Assembly: GCF_003315595.1 (NCBI RefSeq)
Contig: NZ_QNQU01000025.1
Span: 27,332 to 91,331, forward strand
Direction of reading: 5' to 3'
Source: Pedobacter miscanthi
Lineage (GTDB): Bacteria > Bacteroidota > Bacteroidia > Sphingobacteriales > Sphingobacteriaceae
Length of the DNA: 64,000 nt
Shown: positions 59,020 to 64,000 of the stretch, piece after piece
Position numbering within the stretch: the stretch's first letter is position 1
Layout: every line of letters begins with the position of its first letter
Translations under genes and position numbers: made by a program
Notes under the pieces: generated by a model
What the model was told of the DNA's origin: nothing
What the model saw: the letters and a program-made list of their open reading frames with translations, nothing else
Databases searched by the model: none

Positions 59020-60945
59020 TTAAACTGTTATTTCTTTTCTTAATAAATTGTTGAACTCTTCCAAGGTCATTTCACCCAAATCTCCCTCACCGTGTTTACG
59101 AACAGAAACTTTTCCTTCTGCCATTTCCTTATCACCGATAATGAGCATATATGGGATCTTTTTAACTTCCGAATCGCGTATTTTACGACCGATTTTTTCA
59201 TCCCGGAAGTCAATCAGCCCGCGAATATCGGAATTATTTAGCTCATCTAAAACTTTTTTTGCATATTCTTCATATTTTTCTGAAATAGGAAGGATAATAA
59301 ACTGTTCAGGGCTTAACCATAAAGGGAAGTTTCCGGCACAGTGCTCAATCAGTACGGCGATAAATCTTTCCAATGAACCAAACGGTGCACGGTGGATCAT
59401 TACCGGACGGTGTTTCTGGTTATCGCTACCAGTATATTCCAGTTCGAAACGCTCCGGCAGGTTATAATCAACCTGAATAGTGCCTAACTGCCATTTTCTA
59501 CCCAAAGCATCTTTCACCATAAAATCGAGCTTAGGACCATAGAAAGCGGCTTCGCCATATTCTACAACAGTATTTAAGCCTTTTTCGGCAGCTGCCTCGA
59601 TAATCGCATTTTCAGATAACCTCCAGTTCTCGTCAGAACCAATGTATTTCGCTTTGTTCTCCGGATCTCTTAACGAAACCTGCGCAGTATAGTTTTCAAA
59701 ACCTAATGATTTAAATACATAAAGCACTAAATCAATTACTTTTTTAAACTCCTCTTTAACCTGCTCTGGCATACAGAACAAGTGGGCATCATCCTGAGTA
59801 AAGCCACGTACACGGGTTAAACCATGTAACTCGCCACTTTGTTCGTAACGGTAAACAGTACCAAACTCTGCAAAACGAACCGGAAGATCTTTATAAGAAC
59901 GCGGTTTTGTTTTGTAAATCTCGCAGTGGTGCGGACAGTTCATTGGTTTTAAGAAGAACTCCTCTCCTTCCTGCGGGGTTTTAATCGGCTGGAACGAATC
60001 TTTACCGTATTTCTCCCAGTGACCAGAGGTTACATATAAATTTTTATGACCAATATGAGGTGTTACCACCTGCTCGTAACCCGCTTTAGCCTGTGCTTTA
60101 GTTAAAAAGTTAACCAAACGTTCGCGCAAAGCAGTTCCTTTAGGCAACCATAACGGCAAACCCATTCCTACTTTTTCTGAGAAAGCGAATAGTTCCAGTT
60201 CCTTTCCAAGTTTACGGTGATCGCGTTTTTTAGCCTCTTCGATCATCAGCAGATATTCGCTCAGCTCGCTCGCCTTCGGAAAAGTTACCCCATAAATACG
60301 GGTTAGCTGTTTTTTGGTTTCATCGCCACGCCAGTAAGCGCCAGCCACATTCATCAGTTTTACCGCTTTTACAAAACCAGTATTGGGAATATGTGGACCG
60401 CGACATAAATCGGTAAATGCACCCTGAGTGTAGAAGGTAATTTTACCATCTTCCAGGCCGTCAATCAGATCGAGTTTGTACTCATCGCCTTTTTGGGTAA
60501 AGTATTTTACCGCATCAGCTTTGCTTACACTTTCGCGCACAAAAGTTTCCTTTTGTTTAGCCAGTTCGATCATTTTGGTTTCGATGGCTTTGAAATCATC
60601 CGAAGAAAATTCGCGGTCGCCAAAGTCTACATCATAATAAAAACCGGTTTCAATTGCCGGACCGATACCAAACTTAGTGCCCGGATAAAGCGCCTCCAAA
60701 GCCTCAGCCATTAAGTGGGCCGATGAATGCCAAAAAGTTGATTTTCCGGCTGCATCATTCCAGGTTAATAATTTTACTGATGAATCAGCTTCGATTGGTC
60801 TTGTTGAATCCCAAACCTCGCCATTAACCTCTGCGGCTAACACGTTACGGGCTAAGCCCTCGGAAATTGACAATGCAATTTGATGGGCAGAAGTGCCCTT
60901 TTCGTACTGACGGACAGAACCGTCAGGTAAAGTAATGTTAATCAT
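59020..60945 (-). CDS. thrS: Threonine--tRNA ligase
   Basis: A 641-residue class II synthetase: TGS domain (MINITLPDGSVRQYEKGTSA), N2 editing domain with HSSAHLMAEALEALYPG, the catalytic core with MNCPHHCEIYKTK (zinc Cys), TRVRGFTQDDAHLFC (motif 2) and IHRAPFGSLERF (motif 3), and an anticodon-binding domain ending MTLEEFNNLLRKE. It charges tRNA-Thr and edits Ser. First gene of the operon with infC, rpmI and rplT. No T-box was seen in the 115-base upstream region. Confidence 0.98.
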   Translation of the reverse strand: MINITLPDGSVRQYEKGTSAHQIALSISEGLARNVLAAEVNGEVWDSTRPIEADSSVKLLTWNDAAGKSTFWHSSAHLMAEALEALYPGTKFGIGPAIETGFYYDVDFGDREFSSDDFKAIETKMIELAKQKETFVRESVSKADAVKYFTQKGDEYKLDLIDGLEDGKITFYTQGAFTDLCRGPHIPNTGFVKAVKLMNVAGAYWRGDETKKQLTRIYGVTFPKASELSEYLLMIEEAKKRDHRKLGKELELFAFSEKVGMGLPLWLPKGTALRERLVNFLTKAQAKAGYEQVVTPHIGHKNLYVTSGHWEKYGKDSFQPIKTPQEGEEFFLKPMNCPHHCEIYKTKPRSYKDLPVRFAEFGTVYRYEQSGELHGLTRVRGFTQDDAHLFCMPEQVKEEFKKVIDLVLYVFKSLGFENYTAQVSLRDPENKAKYIGSDENWRLSENAIIEAAAEKGLNTVVEYGEAAFYGPKLDFMVKDALGRKWQLGTIQVDYNLPERFELEYTGSDNQKHRPVMIHRAPFGSLERFIAVLIEHCAGNFPLWLSPEQFIILPISEKYEEYAKKVLDELNNSDIRGLIDFRDEKIGRKIRDSEVKKIPYMLIIGDKEMAEGKVSVRKHGEGDLGEMTLEEFNNLLRKEITV

Positions 60946-61060
60946 CTACAACTATGATTTAAATTTTAAATAAAAAGGTTTTAAAGATCACTTACAATGT
61001 GATTTTATTTTGTGCAAAGATACGATTTTTACAAGATAATTAATAGATAAACTTAAAATT

Positions 61061-61555
61061 CTACTTTGGCTGCAGGCCGGCGTCGCTCAGAAATGTTTTC
61101 TGTATTTCCAATAAACGATCAGGGTAGCTATTCAGTTTTTCATACTTGATCATGAGCTCATTGTGCAGTTTTTTCTTGTCACTAATGTTTTTTGCCTGCA
61201 ACATTTCTTGGGCTGTTTTACCATAATCGTTTATGGATGTTAGATATGCTGTTATTCCTTCGTTAAATTTTAAAGCAGCTTTACCTGGTTTCAGATCCGC
61301 AAGGTCTGCAAGATCCATTTTTGAATTATTGATCAGGTTTTCTGCTTTATGGCCCAGTGAAACAGAATCAGAAAATTCTTTTGAATAAACCTTTGTTGTG
61401 TCTCTAAAAACACTGTCCGTTTCGTCGATCTGTTTCATTTCGCGTAAAAAAACTGAAGTTACTTTCTCGTTATAGGCATAATCATCGGTAGAGGAATTGC
61501 AGCTAAACATCATCATCAGAGCAAGGGCAAGCAAAACAAGTTTTAAAGATTTCAT
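61061..61555 (-). CDS. Small helical lipoprotein
   Basis: A 164-residue lipoprotein with lipobox MFSC (Cys19). The mature part is almost wholly helical and highly charged (LREMKQIDETDSVFRDT, LINNSKMDLADLADLKPGKA, KKLHNELMIKYEKL), suggesting a helical bundle. Function unknown. Its start overlaps the stop of the acyltransferase gene (ATGA), so they are translationally coupled. Confidence 0.7.
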   Translation of the reverse strand: MKSLKLVLLALALMMMFSCNSSTDDYAYNEKVTSVFLREMKQIDETDSVFRDTTKVYSKEFSDSVSLGHKAENLINNSKMDLADLADLKPGKAALKFNEGITAYLTSINDYGKTAQEMLQAKNISDKKKLHNELMIKYEKLNSYPDRLLEIQKTFLSDAGLQPK

Positions 61556-62649
61556 AGTCTGTTATCAATTAAAAATTTTCTTTTAAGGTATTTACGCAAG
61601 GGGATATCTACAAATCTCATCACTAGGTAAGAGAAAAGAATTAACAGCAATACCGATACCGGAATAACCACCCAAAGTGAAGATGCCGCGGGCTGAACTT
61701 CGGCTACATAGGTTAAAAATATCCATACAAATGGATAATGTACCATGTAAAGCGGATAAGATATTTCGCCCGATAAATTGCAGATCTTTTTGAACTTTGG
61801 ATTTAATACAGTGCCTGCGCCTAAAGCCACCAAAAAAGGGAAGTAAAATAAAACCAGTATTGGTTCAGTAATAAAATTGTATTTATCATTAAAGGGAACT
61901 AAAAAGGCGGCCAGTAAAAGCACAATCATGCCTAAAAAGCCTGATTTATTTTTGATTATCCAGTTTAAACGATAAACCAGCATACCGGCAGTAAAAGAAT
62001 ATAGTACCCTTGCTCCGCCGTCCCAGAAGTTTTGTCCACCCCAGCCGCCACCTACGTTGGTAGCACGAACAGCTACATAGCAGAGGCATGCCGCTCCTAT
62101 CGCAACTAAAACGATTAATGATTTTTTACCCAGACGGTAAAGTATAAAAATGTAAAAAATATTGGCAATATATTCCCAAAATAACGACCAGGCCGGTGCG
62201 TTTAAACAAAATAAATTGGTGTACCGCTCGGGCATGGCCGGGTAAGGAATTAAAAACGCCGAGGATAAAAATAAAAGAAGGGTTTTTCCTAATCCATAAA
62301 CTTCATAAAGATCGCTGTATGGATCGATCAGAAAAGTAATAAGACCTAAAACGGAACCGATAACCACCAGCGGATGCAAACGGATAAGCCTTAATTTAAA
62401 GAATTGTGTAATTCCGATGTGTGGCGCACGACTATCGTAAGCATAAGCAATTACAAAACCAGATAAACAGAAAAAGAAATCTACCGCCAGGAAACCATGT
62501 GAAAGAAAATTCTTGTTGTAATTGGTAATGGCGATTTCCATAAAATGGTAAATCACCACTACTATGGCCGCTACGCCCCTCAATCCATCTAAAATTTCGA
62601 AATGCTGCTTGCTTGCTAATAGGTTTGTCTTGTTTTCCTTTGTAATCAC
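61552..62649 (-). CDS. Acyltransferase 3 family membrane protein (OatA/NodX-like)
   Basis: A 365-residue ten-helix membrane acyltransferase. It begins with HFEILDGLRGVAAIVVVIYH, the Acyl_transf_3 opening with the catalytic-type His and the R in GLRG, continues with SHGFLAVDFFFCLSGFVIAY, and ends with a YPLYMVHYPFVWIF helix. These proteins acetylate or acylate exported polysaccharides or peptidoglycan precursors. The start is GTG 62647-62649. The coupled downstream gene is a small lipoprotein. Confidence 0.9.
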   Translation of the reverse strand: MITKENKTNLLASKQHFEILDGLRGVAAIVVVIYHFMEIAITNYNKNFLSHGFLAVDFFFCLSGFVIAYAYDSRAPHIGITQFFKLRLIRLHPLVVIGSVLGLITFLIDPYSDLYEVYGLGKTLLLFLSSAFLIPYPAMPERYTNLFCLNAPAWSLFWEYIANIFYIFILYRLGKKSLIVLVAIGAACLCYVAVRATNVGGGWGGQNFWDGGARVLYSFTAGMLVYRLNWIIKNKSGFLGMIVLLLAAFLVPFNDKYNFITEPILVLFYFPFLVALGAGTVLNPKFKKICNLSGEISYPLYMVHYPFVWIFLTYVAEVQPAASSLWVVIPVSVLLLILFSYLVMRFVDIPLRKYLKRKFLIDNRL

Positions 62650-62745
62650 TTTGGCTAGTTTATAGTTTTCGCTCCAATAATAGCCATTCTTGTTTTATAT
62701 GGCAAAATTACAACGGCCAATGGAGCATAATATTCAAAAATGATA

Positions 62746-62775
62746 CAAAAAAAGCCCCGGTTTTACATCGGGGCT
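62746..62775 (-). terminator. Terminator of the GLPGLI-like gene
   Basis: Minus strand AGCCCCG and CGGGGCT form a perfect 7-bp stem with a short loop, followed by TTTTTTTG. About 85 bases past the gene's stop. Confidence 0.85.
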
Positions 62776-62799
62776 GATAGCATTATTATGGTGGTTTAA

Positions 62800-62847
62800 A
62801 CTTCCGAAGTTTGTGCCTTGGCGCTGTGCCACGCCAACTTCGGAAGT
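62800..62847. repeat. ACTTCCGAAGTT inverted repeat
   Basis: ACTTCCGAAGTT and AACTTCGGAAGT are exact 12-bp inverted arms that are also self-complementary, around a ttggcgctgtgccacgcc core with its own TTGGCG / CGCCAA arms competing with the outer stem. Just past the GLPGLI-like gene stop. Confidence 0.7.
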
Positions 62848-62858
62848 CTAACTTAGGC

Positions 62859-63755
62859 TTAATTCATTCCGAATGCCCTGATCTGGCCACCGCCACCACC
62901 AGGTCTGTTTTGCCTGAAACGTTTCATCATGTTCTCCATTTTAGTTTTATACTCGTCGGCAGTAATCAGTTTTGCTTTTTTAGGCGCGGTTACATCTTTA
63001 GCACTTACATTTCTGTATTCAATGCTTTTTGCGATGGAGCTGTTACCCCTGCCTTCGATGGCTAAAACTGCGCCTTCTGTCCACATATTTGGGTTTGGAG
63101 AAAAATCGAAACCTAAATCTTTCGTATACCAGATTTTGGTTTCTTCCACTACATTTTTATCCATATCCAGGATTTTAATTGCCCTGGTTGATCTTACAAT
63201 CGCCTGGTGACAGGTAAAACCTAAAATCTGTTTGGTAGAATCTGTTTTAACCACTTCGATGGTTGGTGCTGCAGGTTTTGGCTTAGTAGTATCGTTCGGG
63301 TTTCCGCCGCCCATCCTCATCGAGCCGATGGGGCCTGAAGTAGACAAAGTTAATTTGCTCGGCATGTAATAAGTGGTATCATTTAAGTCGAATACCTCGG
63401 TTAGTCCTTTATCCGCAAAAGTATAATAGTATTCGCGGTTACCGCCACCACCACCAAAACGCATCATCATACGGCCCATTCCGCCGCCACCACCACCTGC
63501 ACCGTTACTATCTTCCGTTTCTTCAACAGGCATATAACTGGCGTTTGTTGCGGTAAATAATAACTCAAAATTGGTTTTGCTTGATGAAGGCATGCGGGCT
63601 TTCATCTGGTCGGTTAATTGTATACCACTGGCTGATGCCATAGCGGCCGGATCGATGGTATTTTCGAACTGTATTGCGCCAGAAGTCTTTTTCTGTGCAT
63701 TTGCAACAGTTGCAACAGACATTATCCCTAATAACGCGATGAATATTTTTTTCAT
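62859..63755 (-). CDS. GLPGLI-family secreted protein with Gly/Met-rich inserts
   Basis: A 298-residue exported protein with signal peptide (MKKIFIALLGIMSVATVANA). The C-terminal half has the GLPGLI pattern: KQILGFTCHQAIV and EETKIWYTKDLGFDFSPNPN, followed by a variant of the LPGL segment, MWTEGAVLAIEG. Gly-rich loops (GAGGGGGGMGRMMMRFGG, RMGGGNPNDTTKP) interrupt the beta-rich N-terminal half. ATG 63753-63755 gives the proper signal; an open extension to 63806 is not supported. The family is probably a periplasmic, maturation-type beta protein; role unknown. Confidence 0.85.
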   Translation of the reverse strand: MKKIFIALLGIMSVATVANAQKKTSGAIQFENTIDPAAMASASGIQLTDQMKARMPSSSKTNFELLFTATNASYMPVEETEDSNGAGGGGGGMGRMMMRFGGGGGNREYYYTFADKGLTEVFDLNDTTYYMPSKLTLSTSGPIGSMRMGGGNPNDTTKPKPAAPTIEVVKTDSTKQILGFTCHQAIVRSTRAIKILDMDKNVVEETKIWYTKDLGFDFSPNPNMWTEGAVLAIEGRGNSSIAKSIEYRNVSAKDVTAPKKAKLITADEYKTKMENMMKRFRQNRPGGGGGQIRAFGMN

Positions 63756-63900
63756 TCTGATTTTGTTTTGTGAGTTAGATACGAAAGCCTTTAAAAGGTT
63801 TAACAAAGGTATTGTAGATTGTAACGTAAAGCTTGTTAAAATGTGTTAAAACCAGGTGTATAAAAGCAGTTGTAATTTATTTTTTACAATTAGTGCTGCC

Positions 63901-63992
63901 AAACCTTGCAGGTTTATAACCAAAGAAGTCAAGTTTTAAAAACTTGACTTCTTTTCTACATTATATTTCCAAGTTCGAAACCTGCAGGGTTT
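63901..63992. repeat. Nested inverted repeat at the window end (family C-like)
   Basis: Outer arms AAACCTTGCAGGTTT and AAACCTGCAGGGTTT lie about 60 bases apart. Nested inside is a near-perfect palindrome, AAAGAAGTCAAGTTTT with AAAACTTGACTTCTTT (63922-63955). No gene is seen in 63807-64000. Confidence 0.7.
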
Positions 63993-64000
63993 AAAATATT

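Noticed and set aside
59048..59467. 139-codon plus-strand frame inside thrS
   Set aside because: Antisense shadow of the highly conserved thrS C-terminus.
60946..61060. T-box or other leader upstream of thrS
   Set aside because: Only 115 AT-rich bases with no T-box motif or specifier loop.

Overview
The window comes from a Bacteroidota chromosome, most likely a Sphingobacteriaceae member close to Pedobacter. This rests on protein content (GLPGLI-type protein, carboxypeptidase-regulatory-domain outer-membrane receptor, futalosine menaquinone genes, Panacea antitoxin), frequent TTG starts with no Shine-Dalgarno tracts, and promoters of the TTTG / TAnnTTTG type. No database was searched, so the genus is an inference.

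Layout: (1) 1-5.6 kb: truncated GAF histidine kinase, GH125 mannosidase, DUF1624 membrane protein, two secreted thioredoxin-fold proteins, an NlpC/P60 peptidase. (2) 5.7-14.2 kb: mutS, an AT-rich PLD-like membrane protein, a ribosome hibernation factor, and a futalosine-pathway block (mqnA, mqnE) with a histidine phosphatase. (3) 14.3-21 kb: sulfur amino acid block: a trans-sulfuration enzyme, then a SAM-I riboswitch, a short ORF ending in Cys-Met-Cys-Cys-Cys, metY, metX and hom. (4) 21-27.3 kb: a RelE-like toxin with a Panacea antitoxin, a queuosine precursor transporter, a Bcr/CflA efflux pump, and an ApbE-DUF2271 fusion with a PepSY protein. (5) 27.6-37.5 kb: aminotransferase plus omega-amidase, a 9 x 21-bp tandem repeat, glycosylasparaginase, DUF2314 protein, cutC, ddl, an envelope operon (PASTA protein, mltG, thioesterase, BrkB) and tRNA-Ser(UGA). 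(6) 37.8-39.9 kb: alkD-like gene followed by a PNK-type kinase overlapping a Thg1-like 3'-5' polymerase, a candidate nucleic-acid repair cassette. (7) 39.9-46.7 kb: two-component system divergent from an outer-membrane barrel protein, and AraC regulator divergent from a zinc-independent MDR oxidoreductase. (8) 46.9-52.2 kb: glycerol regulon (glpR, glpD, a frameshifted glpK, glpF) with repeated TTTCG motifs between glpR and glpD. (9) 52.4-57.4 kb: paired M16 peptidases with apparently split active-site residues, and an exonuclease overlapping a CBS-DUF294 protein. (10) 57.8-63.8 kb: thrS-infC-rpmI-rplT, an acyltransferase, a lipoprotein and a GLPGLI-like protein.

Intergenic regions hold at least three families of palindromic repeats. 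The largest has six copies of a roughly 85-100 bp inverted repeat opening CGTCATTTCGACTG; two copies belong to a REPIN-like GTCCTCGTT family; a third is an ACCTCGCAGGTTT palindrome. The best leads for new biology are the riboswitch plus polycysteine leader upstream of metY, the PNK/Thg1-like pair, the toxin-Panacea module with a leaderless promoter, and the PLD-fold protein carrying a membrane hairpin.
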